From: Chitinophagales bacterium
Lineage (GTDB): Bacteria > Bacteroidota > Bacteroidia > Chitinophagales > UBA8649
Direction of reading: 5' to 3'
Length of the DNA stretch: 64,000 bases
Assembly (NCBI GenBank): GCA_020635995.1
Contig: JACJYS010000007.1
Coordinates: forward strand, 122,280-186,279
Shown here: positions 1-9,098 of the stretch, piece by piece
Position numbering within the stretch: position 1 is the first letter of the stretch
Layout: each line of letters opens with the position of its first letter
Notes under the pieces: generated by a model
Database searches by the model: none
What the model was told of the DNA's origin: nothing
What the model saw: the letters and a program-made list of their open reading frames with translations, nothing else
Made by a program: the position numbers and the translations under genes

Positions 1-613
1 GAACGATAAGCATAGCCACTCCGCCATCATTAAAAAGCAAACACGTAATTATAGATTTTCTAAAATTGGGATTGTTTTTATCTATTAATCTGCTATCGTA
101 AGTGCATTGGTCGTAGCTAAAGATAATAGCCGGTTTTCCATATTCTTTGCAGTAATCTACGGCTTCTTCTATTAAAAAAACTGGCGAAGCACAGCCATAA
201 TAAGGCAATTCACTACAAACTTCTACATTACTTAAATTTGTTTCTCTAACTATTTGAGTAGCTAAATTAGGTAGCACATCTCTATGCGAAGAAATATTAT
301 AGCTCAGTCCAAAATATCCAATTTCTTCTTCGCTTATATGGTATTTATTGCACAGTTTATTAACTAATTTCTTGCCCCAAATTACGGGAGCATCATCTTC
401 ATTTTTAACGGCTATTTCGGGGTAAACATCATAATCTAAAACACTTGTTCTGTTTTCTATATTAATTCTTTTGCTAAGCATTTTTACCATTCTATTGGTA
501 CCTGCATCATAATAATTGGTAGGGAACATAATGTCTGCCACATATTCAGGATTGTATTTTTCGGGTATTATTTTTTCTACCCCTACAATGTATGCGTTAT
601 TACTTTTAAGCAT
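1..613 (-). CDS. Thiolase-fold ketosynthase III-like protein, C-terminus outside window
   Basis: The - strand frame from ATG at 611-613 stays open to the window edge (204 residues seen). It resembles the FabH / type III polyketide synthase family: a probable nucleophile Cys141 sits in YYGCASP, followed by an amphipathic helix, and a NDGGVAML segment near residue 196 matches the D-G-A-A type motif of thiolase folds. These enzymes condense an acyl thioester with a malonyl unit. The second catalytic half (His, Asn) lies outside the window. The start codon lies inside the last codons of the glycosyltransferase gene (8 bp overlap), so the two are probably translationally coupled. The substrate cannot be told from sequence; a secondary-metabolite or lipid role is an inference. 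Confidence 0.7.
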   Translation of the reverse strand, partial: MLKSNNAYIVGVEKIIPEKYNPEYVADIMFPTNYYDAGTNRMVKMLSKRINIENRTSVLDYDVYPEIAVKNEDDAPVIWGKKLVNKLCNKYHISEEEIGYFGLSYNISSHRDVLPNLATQIVRETNLSNVEVCSELPYYGCASPVFLIEEAVDYCKEYGKPAIIFSYDQCTYDSRLIDKNNPNFRKSIITCLLFNDGGVAMLIV

Positions 614-1346
614 AAAATATTTTAGATTTTAATAATCCCATTTTGTTTAATCTAAATAGTAAGGAATATTTTAAACAGCCAATGCCATATATGGCACTTC
701 GTTTAAGATTTATAGAGCTTGCTTCTTCAAAATATTTTGTAGGGCAGGTTACTTCGCCTATGGCTATATCTTTATATATCAGTTGCGATAACATTTCATT
801 ATCAAAAATGAAATCATCAGAATTTGAATTATAGTTAATAGCATTTAAAGCTTCTTTGCTAAAGGCTCTGTATCCTGTGTGGTATTCACTTAATTTTTGC
901 CCTGTAAATAGGTTTTGTGTAAAAGTCAATATTCTATTAGCTACATATTTGTACCAAGGCATGCCACCTTTTAATGCTCCGTTTCCTAATATTCTGCTTC
1001 CTAAGGCTACAGGAAATAAATCTTCGGCTATAAGATTAACTAAGCTGGGTATTAATTTTGGCGTATATTGATAGTCGGGGTGGAGCATAATTACTATATC
1101 TCCATTTAATTCTAATGCTTTATTGTAGCATGTTTTTTGGTTGCCACCGTAGCCTTTATTCTTATCGTGAATGAGTATGTTTTTAATGCCTATTTTTTTA
1201 GCCACTTCTACCGTATTGTCTTTGCTGGCATCATCTGTTAGTATTACTTCATCTACCCATTCCGGTATCTCGGCAACTGTTTTTTCAAGCGTAAGAGCAG
1301 CATTATAGGCTGGCATTACTACAATTATCCTTTTATTTTTATACAT
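606..1346 (-). CDS. Family 2 glycosyltransferase (GT-A fold)
   Basis: 246-residue GT2 protein of the dolichyl-phosphate-mannose-synthase-like type. The N-terminus reads VVMPAYNA, followed by the nucleotide-sugar binding acidic pair in TDDASKDNT (about residues 38-46) and a metal-binding acidic motif HPDYQ near residue 92. No membrane segment is evident, so it is probably cytosolic or peripheral, transferring a sugar to a lipid or polysaccharide acceptor. I chose ATG at 1346; a TTG one codon upstream is possible. It begins just after an intrinsic terminator and overlaps the downstream ketosynthase gene by 8 bp, suggesting a two-gene unit that continues beyond the window. Confidence 0.85.
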   Translation of the reverse strand: MYKNKRIIVVMPAYNAALTLEKTVAEIPEWVDEVILTDDASKDNTVEVAKKIGIKNILIHDKNKGYGGNQKTCYNKALELNGDIVIMLHPDYQYTPKLIPSLVNLIAEDLFPVALGSRILGNGALKGGMPWYKYVANRILTFTQNLFTGQKLSEYHTGYRAFSKEALNAINYNSNSDDFIFDNEMLSQLIYKDIAIGEVTCPTKYFEEASSINLKRSAIYGIGCLKYSLLFRLNKMGLLKSKIFYA

Positions 1347-1358
1347 CAATGCTAAAAT

Positions 1359-1393
1359 AAGAAAAGCCTTTCTGCTACAGAAAGGCTTTTCTT
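1359..1393 (-). terminator. Intrinsic terminator after the TPR gene
   Basis: A perfect 16-bp inverted repeat (1359-1374 with 1378-1393) has a 3-base loop and is T-rich on the - strand side. It follows the TPR gene and lies directly before the glycosyltransferase start, so it separates the two transcription units. Confidence 0.85.
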
Positions 1394-1416
1394 AATAATT
1401 ATAAACACACAAAATG

Positions 1417-2088
1417 TTAGCTTGTGGCTTGTAACTTACCTATGTATTTAGTTGCTTCAGTAGCTTCAGTTGAATTTGGGAAATTATTTTTTAGTGTTTC
1501 AAAAAAATGAAGGGCTTCTTTGCTTTTGCCCGCATAGTCATGAGCCATTCCTGCTTTTAATAGTAAAAATGGACTGCTGGCTTTGTTTTCGTTTAAATCT
1601 ACTGCTTTTTTATAGTTCTTAAGTGCCGCATCTTGTTTGCCATTTTCCATTTGAGTATCGGCAAGAGTAGCTAAGGCTAAACCGCCCGTAATGGCATCAT
1701 GGTTAGGGTTAAATTTATTCAAATACTTTTCTGCATTGGCAAAATCGCTTAATTGGTAGTAGCATAATCCTGCATAAAATTTAGCTAAGTTTCCTGCTTT
1801 TGTACTTCCATAGTCGTCTGCTACGGTTAAAAATCCATTCATTGGGTCATTTAAAGCTTTGCTTATGGAGTCGTTTTCAAACCAAAATTGAGCTTTGTAA
1901 ATGGCATTTTGAGCAGCTAATTCTCTTTTTGGTTTGTAGTAATTAGTGTAAGCTAATCCTAAAAGTACAATAGCTAATACAGCAATAACAGCTATATTAA
2001 ATATTTTTCCATTTTTTTCGTACCAATTTTGTAACTTATCTAAAGTTGAAAGTTCTACTGTATGGTGTTCTTTTCTTTTTGTTGACAT
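1417..2088 (-). CDS. Membrane-anchored tetratricopeptide repeat protein
   Basis: 223 residues: a charged cytoplasmic N-terminus, one transmembrane helix at about residues 29-48, then TPR-like helical repeats (for example around residues 95-130 and 150-215). The layout resembles the YfgM/TPR_21 group, which acts as a periplasmic chaperone or scaffold near the Sec translocon; that assignment is by architecture only. It lies 20 bp downstream of pdhA on the same strand and ends before a strong terminator, so it is probably co-transcribed with pdhA. Confidence 0.75.
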   Translation of the reverse strand: MSTKRKEHHTVELSTLDKLQNWYEKNGKIFNIAVIAVLAIVLLGLAYTNYYKPKRELAAQNAIYKAQFWFENDSISKALNDPMNGFLTVADDYGSTKAGNLAKFYAGLCYYQLSDFANAEKYLNKFNPNHDAITGGLALATLADTQMENGKQDAALKNYKKAVDLNENKASSPFLLLKAGMAHDYAGKSKEALHFFETLKNNFPNSTEATEATKYIGKLQATS

Positions 2089-2108
2089 TTTAAATTCTAT
2101 CTAATTTT

Positions 2109-3104
2109 TTAATCTTTTAAAAAAGGATAATCTTTTTCTACATAAATATCTTCATACACGGCATTATCATCCGGATAGTCAGAATTTTCCGCAAAGGTAA
2201 CACAATCATCTATTTCTTGCTTCACTTTGTCATTAATTTCTTCAATTTCTGCTTCTGTAGCCCAATTATTTTCTTGTATTATATGCAAAACATGAGTTAT
2301 GGGGTCTTTTTCTTTGTATGATTTTACTTCTTCTTTGGTTCTATATTTTTGTGGATCACTCATAGAATGTCCTTTATATCTGTATGTTTTTATTTCTAAA
2401 AACACCGGACCATGACCTTCTCTGCATAAATCGGCAGCATCTTTAACGGCATTATATACTTTTTCCGGTTCCATGCCGTCCACCTGCAAGCTTGGGATGT
2501 CAAAAGCTTCGCCTATTTTGTATAAATCTTGAGCTGCGGCAGCTCTTAAAGTGGAAGTGCCCATTGCATAACCGTTGTTTTCTACAATGTATATTACAGG
2601 CAAGTTCCATAGTTTTGCCATGTTAAAACTTTCGTGCAGTACGCCTTGCCATGCAGCACCATCGCCAAATAGGGTTACACACACATTATCTGTGCCTTTA
2701 TATTGCTCTGCAAAAGCTATGCCTGTACCCAAACCTATTTGTGCTCCTACAATTCCGTGTCCTCCAAAAAAATATTTTTCTTTACTAAAAAAGTGCATAG
2801 AGCCACCTTTTCCTTTGCTACAGCCGGTTACTTTTCCCATTAGTTCAGCCATACATTCTCTACTTGTCATGCCTTTAGCTAAAGCTAATCCATGGTCTCG
2901 GTATGCGGTTATTATAGGGTCTTCTTGTCTTATAGCACTGGCTATTCCTGCCGCCACGGCTTCTTGCCCTATGTATAAATGTAAAAATCCTCTTATTTTC
3001 TGTTGCCCGTAAAGCATTCCTGCACGCTCTTCAAATTTTCGCATTTTCAACATTATTTCATACCAGTGCAAGTATGTTTCTTTAGATATGTTTACCTTTG
3101 ACAT
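2109..3104 (-). CDS. pdhA: Pyruvate dehydrogenase E1 component, alpha subunit
   Basis: 331 residues of the E1-alpha family: thiamine-diphosphate-dependent decarboxylation of pyruvate, feeding the E2 lipoyl domain of the pyruvate dehydrogenase complex. The ThDP/Mg binding motif is visible, beginning GDGAAWQG (residues 147-154) and ending with VENNGYA (about 174-180). The conserved RGFLHLYIGQEAVAAG segment lies near residues 38-53, and the phosphorylation-loop-like region near residue 260 is also conserved (YKGHSMSDP). I chose ATG at 3104 (MSKVNISK); a 16-codon extension would run into the divergent promoter region. The E1-beta partner is not in the window. Confidence 0.95.
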   Translation of the reverse strand: MSKVNISKETYLHWYEIMLKMRKFEERAGMLYGQQKIRGFLHLYIGQEAVAAGIASAIRQEDPIITAYRDHGLALAKGMTSRECMAELMGKVTGCSKGKGGSMHFFSKEKYFFGGHGIVGAQIGLGTGIAFAEQYKGTDNVCVTLFGDGAAWQGVLHESFNMAKLWNLPVIYIVENNGYAMGTSTLRAAAAQDLYKIGEAFDIPSLQVDGMEPEKVYNAVKDAADLCREGHGPVFLEIKTYRYKGHSMSDPQKYRTKEEVKSYKEKDPITHVLHIIQENNWATEAEIEEINDKVKQEIDDCVTFAENSDYPDDNAVYEDIYVEKDYPFLKD

Positions 3105-3130
3105 CGTTTTTATTTTGGTTTGATATACTG

Positions 3131-3138
3131 CAAAAATA
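3131..3138 (-). promoter_or_regulatory. Putative -7 box of pdhA
   Basis: On the - strand this reads TATTTTTG, matching the Bacteroidota consensus TAnnTTTG, 26 bp before the pdhA start. It abuts the recF ATG (3139) on the other strand, so the two divergent promoters overlap in about 35 bp. Confidence 0.5.
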
Positions 3139-4212
3139 ATGTTTATTCGCAAACTTCAGCTTACAAATTTTAAGAATCATGCAAAACTTTCTTTTTCTTT
3201 TAATAAGAATATAGTTGCTTTTGTAGGTCTTAATGGTATAGGGAAAACCAATATTTTAGATGCTTTGTACTTCTTGTGTGTAGGCAAAAGCTATTTTAGC
3301 ACCTTAGATAAAAACTGTATAAAAGAAGATGAATCTTTTTTTAGAATAGAACAAAAAATAACTTTAAATAACAATGAAGAAAATGATGTAGTGGTTGTTT
3401 TGGAGCAAAATAAGCGGAAAAAAATTGTTTTAAACGATAATCCAATAGATAAATTGACCGAATTGGTAGGTAAATTTCCGGTAGTAATAGTGACTCCTAA
3501 CGATAATATGATAATTTTGGGCGGTTCAGCAGAAAGAAGAAAATTTTTAGACTATACTTTGTCTATGACGGATAGAGATTATTTAGAAAATATTGTTCAG
3601 TATAATCATTATTTAAAACAAAGAAATGCTCTTTTAAAAATAGATGAAGGGCAGCATATAAATGAAAGTTTGTTAGAAATATACAACCAGCATTTAATTA
3701 GTCTTGGAGCTTATATTTATGAAAAACGTAGTCATTTTATTGACGATTTACAAGCTTTTTTTACAGAAAGTTTTAAATATTTAACCGCTAAAAACGAAAA
3801 TTATAAATTGACGTATAGTAGCCATTTGCAAAAAGAAACCCTTGATAATTTATTAAGTAAATCATTAAAAAGTGATATTTATTTGCAACGTACTACTAAA
3901 GGAATACACAAAGATGATTTGCAGTTTAAAATAGAAGATAAAGATTTGAAAGAATATGGTTCGCAGGGGCAACAAAAAACATTTATTTTGGCTTTAAAAT
4001 TGGCACAATATAATTTTATTAAAAGCAAGTTAAATAAAACGCCTATCTTTATCATTGATGATATTTTTGATAAATTGGATATAGAAAGAAGTCAGAATTT
4101 AATTAAATATTTAATAGCTCAAGATAGTCAAGTGTTTATAAGCAATACATCTAAAGTAGGTTTAAATATTATGGAGAATGATGAAAAACTTCAAATTATA
4201 GAGGTAGTATAA
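3139..4212 (+). CDS. recF: DNA replication/repair ATPase RecF
   Basis: 357 residues, usual length for RecF. Walker A GLNGIGKTN is at residues 30-38, the ABC-type signature appears as YGSQGQQKTF near residue 273, and Walker B is PIFIIDDIFDKLD near residue 305. RecF loads RecA with RecO/RecR at single-strand gaps. It heads a + strand run and overlaps the DUF721 gene by one base (TAATG), so the two are coupled. Confidence 0.95.
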   Translation: MFIRKLQLTNFKNHAKLSFSFNKNIVAFVGLNGIGKTNILDALYFLCVGKSYFSTLDKNCIKEDESFFRIEQKITLNNNEENDVVVVLEQNKRKKIVLNDNPIDKLTELVGKFPVVIVTPNDNMIILGGSAERRKFLDYTLSMTDRDYLENIVQYNHYLKQRNALLKIDEGQHINESLLEIYNQHLISLGAYIYEKRSHFIDDLQAFFTESFKYLTAKNENYKLTYSSHLQKETLDNLLSKSLKSDIYLQRTTKGIHKDDLQFKIEDKDLKEYGSQGQQKTFILALKLAQYNFIKSKLNKTPIFIIDDIFDKLDIERSQNLIKYLIAQDSQVFISNTSKVGLNIMENDEKLQIIEVV

Positions 4213-4502
4213 TGAATAAAGATAATTTAAAGAGTTTAAAAGAAGTACTTGATGAGTTTGCTCAGCAAAAAAACATAAAAAAACCTTTGCTTGAAGCCAA
4301 AGTAGTAAATATGTGGAAACCGCTAATGGGGGATTTAGTAGATAGATATACCGAAACTATATATGTAAACAACAAAACTTTATTTGTAAAAGTAAAAGTT
4401 TCGTCTTTAAAAAATGAGTTAGTTTATTTGCAAGAAGACATTATAAACAAAATTAATAAAGAAATAGGTGAAGATTTTATTAAAAAGTTGGTTATTTTGT
4501 AA
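4212..4502 (+). CDS. DUF721 (DciA-like) protein
   Basis: 96-residue DUF721-family protein. DUF721 contains DciA, which helps load the replicative helicase in bacteria lacking DnaC-type loaders. The K-homology-like core is seen around VVNMWKPLMGDLVDRYT and LKNELVYLQEDIINKIN. It is coupled to recF by a one-base stop/start overlap, the gene order typical for this family. Confidence 0.85.
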   Translation: MNKDNLKSLKEVLDEFAQQKNIKKPLLEAKVVNMWKPLMGDLVDRYTETIYVNNKTLFVKVKVSSLKNELVYLQEDIINKINKEIGEDFIKKLVIL

Positions 4503-4503
4503 A

Positions 4504-6033
4504 ATGAAAAAAGAATTACTTTTCTCTTTATTGTTTTTAATGCCTTTATTGTTATTCTCTCAAAATAATAAATACATTGTAGTACAGTCTGAAGCTGTAG
4601 AAAATGTACAAGAGTTAGCTAAAATATATGAAGTAGAGCCCGATTCTATAAGAAACTGGAATGATCTTTATGGAGATATTATTCCTGCCGGAACTAAAAT
4701 AGGAATTTTTAATTACAACAATATTTCTAATGAAAAAATACGGTTAAATCAAATAGATTTAATTGTAGAAAGCTTGAATAAAGAACTAAATAAAATTGAA
4801 GAGGATTATCAAGTAGCGTTTAATAAATTAGAAAAACAGAAAATGGAAGTTGACGCTAATAGTCCTTATGCTATGCAGGAGTATTTAGACATTAGTAAAG
4901 CTAAATTTGATTTGAAGAACAAAAGGAATGAAGTTTCAGAAAAAATAATTCAAGGAATTGAAAAACTTAAGAAGGAAAAAGAGCAGTTATTACTTAAAAT
5001 AGAAGAAAACAAGTTATTGACAGATGTAGATAATGAAACTGAAATAGAAGTAGCTACAAGTGAACAAGAAAACGATATAAAAAAAGAAACTTCAAAAAAA
5101 GAAAAGAAAAATAAGAAAGAAACTGTAGAAAAACAAGAGGAAAAGGGAATAGACAATAATACGGGCTATGATTTAGAGTATTTAGATTTTAGTAATGAAG
5201 TAGCACCCGACACATCATCAAATAAATACAAAAAAGAACAAGCTAAACTTTCAAAAAAACTAAAACTGGAAGAAAGTAATGAAGAATTTGATAAAACAGT
5301 GATGATAGAAGAAGTAGCGGTAAGCTACAAAAAGAAAAAAACTAAATATAAAATAGGTGATGAAGTAGATGAAATAAGACAAGATAAAGCTAAGTTTTTT
5401 CTATCAAGAGCCATGTTAGAAATAGATAAAGGCAATTTAAAGAAAGCCAACTCATACATAGGTAAAAGTATAGATTTAAACCCCAGCTACACAGAAGCAT
5501 ATATGCTTAATGGAGATTTATGGGCAAGTTTAGGCTATTATGATAAAGCACTAAAGGAGTACGAAAGAGCCAGTATAACCAACGGTAGAATACCGCAAGT
5601 GTACTACAATATGGGCAACTGCTATATTTTCTTAAAGAAAAAAGAAAAAGCTATAGAAATGATGTCTTTAGCTATAGATGTAGATTCAACTTATGTGTTG
5701 GCATATTCAGGTAGGTCGGCACTTTATATAGATAAAAAAGAATACCAAAATGCTTTAAACGATTATGAAAGTTTGCTGGCAATAAATAAATATTTTTATC
5801 CGGCATTGAAAGGCAAAGGGATAGCTAATTTTGAGTTGGGCAATTATGAAGAAGCCATTATTGATTTTAACAAATTAATAGAATACGAAGATAAAGACCC
5901 AAGTATATATTACCACAGAGGAATGGCAAAAGTACACAAAGGAGATGTTTATGCTGCGTGTATGGATTTTTTAAAATCATCGGAAAGAGGATATAGCGAA
6001 GCCGATAAAGCCATAAAAAAATATTGCGATTAA
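4504..6033 (+). CDS. Exported LysM-like / coiled-coil / TPR protein
   Basis: 509 residues starting at ATG 4504, one base after the previous stop; an upstream in-frame start would overlap the DUF721 gene and lacks the signal peptide at the N-terminus. Layout: signal peptide MKKELLFSLLFLMPLLLFSQ; a LysM-like segment (YIVVQSEAVENVQELAKIY, about residues 22-60); a long Lys/Glu-rich coiled coil (about 75-270); then at least four TPR motifs (about 300-500). It is probably periplasmic and may bind peptidoglycan or scaffold an envelope complex; the function is not known. It abuts rfbD directly. Confidence 0.75.
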   Translation: MKKELLFSLLFLMPLLLFSQNNKYIVVQSEAVENVQELAKIYEVEPDSIRNWNDLYGDIIPAGTKIGIFNYNNISNEKIRLNQIDLIVESLNKELNKIEEDYQVAFNKLEKQKMEVDANSPYAMQEYLDISKAKFDLKNKRNEVSEKIIQGIEKLKKEKEQLLLKIEENKLLTDVDNETEIEVATSEQENDIKKETSKKEKKNKKETVEKQEEKGIDNNTGYDLEYLDFSNEVAPDTSSNKYKKEQAKLSKKLKLEESNEEFDKTVMIEEVAVSYKKKKTKYKIGDEVDEIRQDKAKFFLSRAMLEIDKGNLKKANSYIGKSIDLNPSYTEAYMLNGDLWASLGYYDKALKEYERASITNGRIPQVYYNMGNCYIFLKKKEKAIEMMSLAIDVDSTYVLAYSGRSALYIDKKEYQNALNDYESLLAINKYFYPALKGKGIANFELGNYEEAIIDFNKLIEYEDKDPSIYYHRGMAKVHKGDVYAACMDFLKSSERGYSEADKAIKKYCD

Positions 6034-6891
6034 ATGAAAGTAATAGGTATTTTAGGAGCAGGAGGGCAGCTGGGCAATGAGTTGCAAATAGCATTTAATG
6101 CAGATGCTGAAAACTACAAATTAGTTTGTCCTACTTTAGAAGAATTAGATATAACAGACACTCAAAGTCTTGCCCATTTTTTTGCCAATAACAAAATGGA
6201 CGTACTTATAAATTGTGCTGCTTATACCGCTGTAGATTTGGCTGAAATGGAGAAAGAATTAAATAATTATATCAACAATATCGCTGTAAAAAATATAGCC
6301 GATTTGTGTAAAAAAAACCAAGTGTTTTTCATTCATATTTCTACAGATTTTGTTTTTGATGGCACTAAATGTTTACCTTATAAAGAAACCGAATCAACGA
6401 ATCCACTGCAAGAATATGGGAAAGCTAAATTGGCAGGAGAGCAATGGGTAAAAGAAGGAATAGTGGTAAGAACATCTTGGTTGTACTCCGGTTTTGGACA
6501 TAATTTTGTGAAAACAATGTTGAAATTAGGTAAAACAAAAGAAAGTATAAACGTAGTTGATAATCAAATAGGTACACCAACTTATGCTGCCGATTTAGCC
6601 CAATTTTTATTTACTATTATCAACGAAGATTTATATAAAAACAATGCTGGAATTTATCATTATAGCAATGAAGGAGTAGCTTCTTGGTACGATTTTGCAC
6701 AAAGTATAATGGAAATAAGTGAAAGCGATTGTAAGGTTTTTCCTATTCCCGATACAGAATATAAAACACCGGCTAAAAGACCGAACTACAGCGTAATGGA
6801 TAAAACAAAAGTTAAAGAAACTTTTAACATAGAAATACCTTATTGGAGAACAAGTTTACAAGACTGTATAAAATTATTAAATGAAGAATAA
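6034..6891 (+). CDS. rfbD: dTDP-4-dehydrorhamnose reductase
   Basis: 285 residues of the RmlD family of extended SDRs, which reduce dTDP-4-keto-L-rhamnose to dTDP-L-rhamnose. The NAD(P) motif GILGAGGQLG is at residues 5-14, the internal motif NCAAYTAVD near residues 60-68, and STDFVFDG near 104-111. The catalytic YGKAK follows near residue 130. It begins directly after the preceding stop codon and overlaps cysQ by 11 bp. The other rml genes are not in the window. Confidence 0.92.
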   Translation: MKVIGILGAGGQLGNELQIAFNADAENYKLVCPTLEELDITDTQSLAHFFANNKMDVLINCAAYTAVDLAEMEKELNNYINNIAVKNIADLCKKNQVFFIHISTDFVFDGTKCLPYKETESTNPLQEYGKAKLAGEQWVKEGIVVRTSWLYSGFGHNFVKTMLKLGKTKESINVVDNQIGTPTYAADLAQFLFTIINEDLYKNNAGIYHYSNEGVASWYDFAQSIMEISESDCKVFPIPDTEYKTPAKRPNYSVMDKTKVKETFNIEIPYWRTSLQDCIKLLNEE

Positions 6892-7657
6892 AGTAGAAAT
6901 AAAGACTATTATAAATATAGCCAAAGAAGCTGGCGATGCTATTATGGAAATTTATAATCATGATTTTGAAGTTTATACAAAACAAGATGAATCGCCATTA
7001 ACAGAGGCAGATAAAGCGTCAAATGAAATAATTATAAAAGGATTATTAAATCACTATAAAGATATTCCCTTTATTTCTGAGGAGATGAAATTAACTCCAT
7101 ACAAAGAGAGGAAAAATTGGGAATATTGCTGGTTGATAGACCCTTTAGACGGCACAAAAGAGTTTGTAAAAAAAAATGGGGAGTTTACGGTAAATATAGC
7201 TTTGCTACATTATGGCAAGCCGGTTTTAGGAGTGGTGCATGTGCCGGCTATAAACAAAACTTATTATGCTTGCGAAAATCAAGGTGCATTTTATATAGAA
7301 GATAATCAGGCTCCGGTGCAAATTAAAAACTTAAAATCGTATAAAGAATTAGAAACGGTTAGGGTAGTAGCCAGCCGTTCGCATTTAAGTCAAGAAGTTT
7401 TAGATTTTGTAGAAGATTTAAAAAAGCAAGGCAAAGAAGTAGATTTTCTTTCTTCTGGAAGCTCGTTAAAATTTTGTTTAGTGGCAGAAGGCAAAGCAGA
7501 TGTTTATCCACGCTTAGCACCTACTATGGAGTGGGATACTGCGGCTGCTCATGCGGTATGTTTAGAGGCAGGCAAAGATGTATTGGTATATGACACAAAA
7601 GAACCTTTGACATACAATAGAGAAAATTTATTGAATCCTTGGTTTATTGTTGAATAA
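6881..7657 (+). CDS. cysQ: 3'(2'),5'-bisphosphate nucleotidase
   Basis: 258 residues of the inositol-monophosphatase superfamily. Metal-binding motifs are SPLTEADKASNE (about 36-47), WLIDPLDGTKEF (about 86-97) and WDTAAAHAV near residue 213. CysQ hydrolyses PAP, a by-product of sulfate assimilation, to AMP. It overlaps rfbD by 11 bp, so it is in the same operon. The cysteine-pathway partners are absent from the window. Confidence 0.92.
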   Translation: MKNKVEIKTIINIAKEAGDAIMEIYNHDFEVYTKQDESPLTEADKASNEIIIKGLLNHYKDIPFISEEMKLTPYKERKNWEYCWLIDPLDGTKEFVKKNGEFTVNIALLHYGKPVLGVVHVPAINKTYYACENQGAFYIEDNQAPVQIKNLKSYKELETVRVVASRSHLSQEVLDFVEDLKKQGKEVDFLSSGSSLKFCLVAEGKADVYPRLAPTMEWDTAAAHAVCLEAGKDVLVYDTKEPLTYNRENLLNPWFIVE

Positions 7658-7692
7658 AGAAATACTATTAAACCAATAACTGAAAAACAAAG

Positions 7693-8481
7693 ATGAATAT
7701 AAACTTAACAAATAAGAATGCCTATGTGGGAGGTGGAAGCAAGGGAATAGGGCTGGCAAGTGCTGTAGAATTGGCTAATTTAGGAGCAAATGTTACTTTG
7801 GTTTCAAGAGGAGAGCAAGGTTTGCAAGAAGCAGTTAAACATTTAGATATTTCAAAAGGACAAAAGCACCACATTTTAGCTGTAGATTATAGCAATTTAG
7901 ATAATTTAGAACAGAAACTAAAAGAGGCAATTAGCAAAGTAGGTGTATTTCATATAATTGTTAATAATACAGGCGGTCCTGCTGGTGGATTAATACAAAA
8001 TGCTAAGTTAGAGGAATTTAAAAATGCATTTAACAACCATTTATTGGCAAACCATTTAATAGTACAAACTTTTTCACCTAAAATGAAAGAAGCTAATTAT
8101 GGTAGAATTATTAATATAATTTCTACTTCAGTAAAAATTCCTTTAGCTAATTTGGGTGTAAGCAATACTATAAGAGGAGCTGTGGCAAGCTGGTCAAAAA
8201 CTATGGCAAATGAGCTGGGAGAATATGGCATAACAGTAAATAATGTACTACCCGGGGCAACAGCTACAGAAAGATTAGAAAGTATAATACAAACTAAAGC
8301 AGATAAAACAGGTGCTGAAATAGAAGCTGTTGAAAGTAGTATGAAATCAATAATTCCTATGAAAAGATTTGCTGAGCCTAATGAAGTGGGAGCTGTAGTT
8401 GCTTTTTTGGCATCTCCGGCTGCATCTTATGTAAATGGTGTAAGCATACCTGTAGATGGCGGGCGTACGGGAAGTATTTGA
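7693..8481 (+). CDS. SDR-family protein lacking the Tyr/Lys catalytic pair
   Basis: 262 residues with a classical SDR fold. The cofactor motif GGGSKGIGLASA is at about residues 13-24, NNTGG near 91, a serine at IISTS, and the C-terminal VNGVSIPVDGG is typical of 3-oxoacyl-ACP-reductase-like proteins. At the position of the usual YxxxK the protein has SNTIR, so both catalytic residues are replaced. It may be a non-classical reductase or a binding protein. It lies 35 bp after cysQ and ends the + strand run that starts with recF. Confidence 0.8.
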   Translation: MNINLTNKNAYVGGGSKGIGLASAVELANLGANVTLVSRGEQGLQEAVKHLDISKGQKHHILAVDYSNLDNLEQKLKEAISKVGVFHIIVNNTGGPAGGLIQNAKLEEFKNAFNNHLLANHLIVQTFSPKMKEANYGRIINIISTSVKIPLANLGVSNTIRGAVASWSKTMANELGEYGITVNNVLPGATATERLESIIQTKADKTGAEIEAVESSMKSIIPMKRFAEPNEVGAVVAFLASPAASYVNGVSIPVDGGRTGSI

Positions 8482-8500
8482 AGTTTAGTTATTAAGTAAA

Positions 8501-8530
8501 TTGTATTATTTGGATAATTTTATAACTTTG
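8501..8530 (+). promoter_or_regulatory. Bacteroidota-type promoter
   Basis: TTG at 8501-8503, exactly 19 bp, then TAACTTTG at 8523-8530, matching the TTG-N19-TAnnTTTG consensus. It lies 20 bp before the GTG start of the 182-aa gene. Confidence 0.75.
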
Positions 8531-8549
8531 TAAACCTCAAGTTGCTATA

Positions 8550-9098
8550 GTGAAAAACAGATTTCTTGCTTTTCTTATGCTTTTTAGCATTTATGCACCT
8601 ATGGTGTTTTCAATAGTGGGTATTTATACATACAAAATAAATACTAAGAATTTTATAAAATATGTTCTTGATAATGAAATTTCAGACACTAAAGACTTTA
8701 ATTTTCAGATTTTAGTATTTACACAAGAAGAATTGGGTAAAGATGTTCATTGGGAAAACGAAAAGGAATTTTCGTATAAAAATGAAATGTACGATGTTGT
8801 AAAAGTTGAAACTATTGAAAATCTTTACTATTACACTTGTTACAGAGATTACAAAGAAACACATCTTAAGCATGGATTACTTGCTTTTTTTAAGAAATTA
8901 AGTTCAAAAAAGAGAAGTTCCAGAGGAATACAAAAGGTGAATTTCAACAAATTATATACATTTAATAAAAAAAATGGTTTATCGGCTGATTTTTATAGTG
9001 AGCTAAACAGAAAAATTAATTCCTATTATTTTTTCAGACCTTTCCTTTTAAACAACCCACCTCCAAGTCCGCCTCCGGAGCACACATTTTTTTCTTAA
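8550..9098 (+). CDS. Hypothetical membrane/exported protein with proline-rich tail
   Basis: 182 residues starting with GTG at 8550, supported by the promoter just upstream. It has an N-terminal hydrophobic helix (about residues 4-27), a Lys/Glu-rich middle with several aromatic residues, and a C-terminal tail NPPPSPPPEHTFFS. I do not recognise a family. The short proline tail and the position before a TonB-dependent receptor recall small exported proteins that accompany such receptors, but a link is not shown; the receptor has its own 224-bp leader. Confidence 0.65.
   Translation: MKNRFLAFLMLFSIYAPMVFSIVGIYTYKINTKNFIKYVLDNEISDTKDFNFQILVFTQEELGKDVHWENEKEFSYKNEMYDVVKVETIENLYYYTCYRDYKETHLKHGLLAFFKKLSSKKRSSRGIQKVNFNKLYTFNKKNGLSADFYSELNRKINSYYFFRPFLLNNPPPSPPPEHTFFS

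Noticed and set aside
3105..3152. Longer pdhA start
   Set aside because: It overlaps recF's start and the shared promoter region, and the family N-terminus begins at MSKVN.
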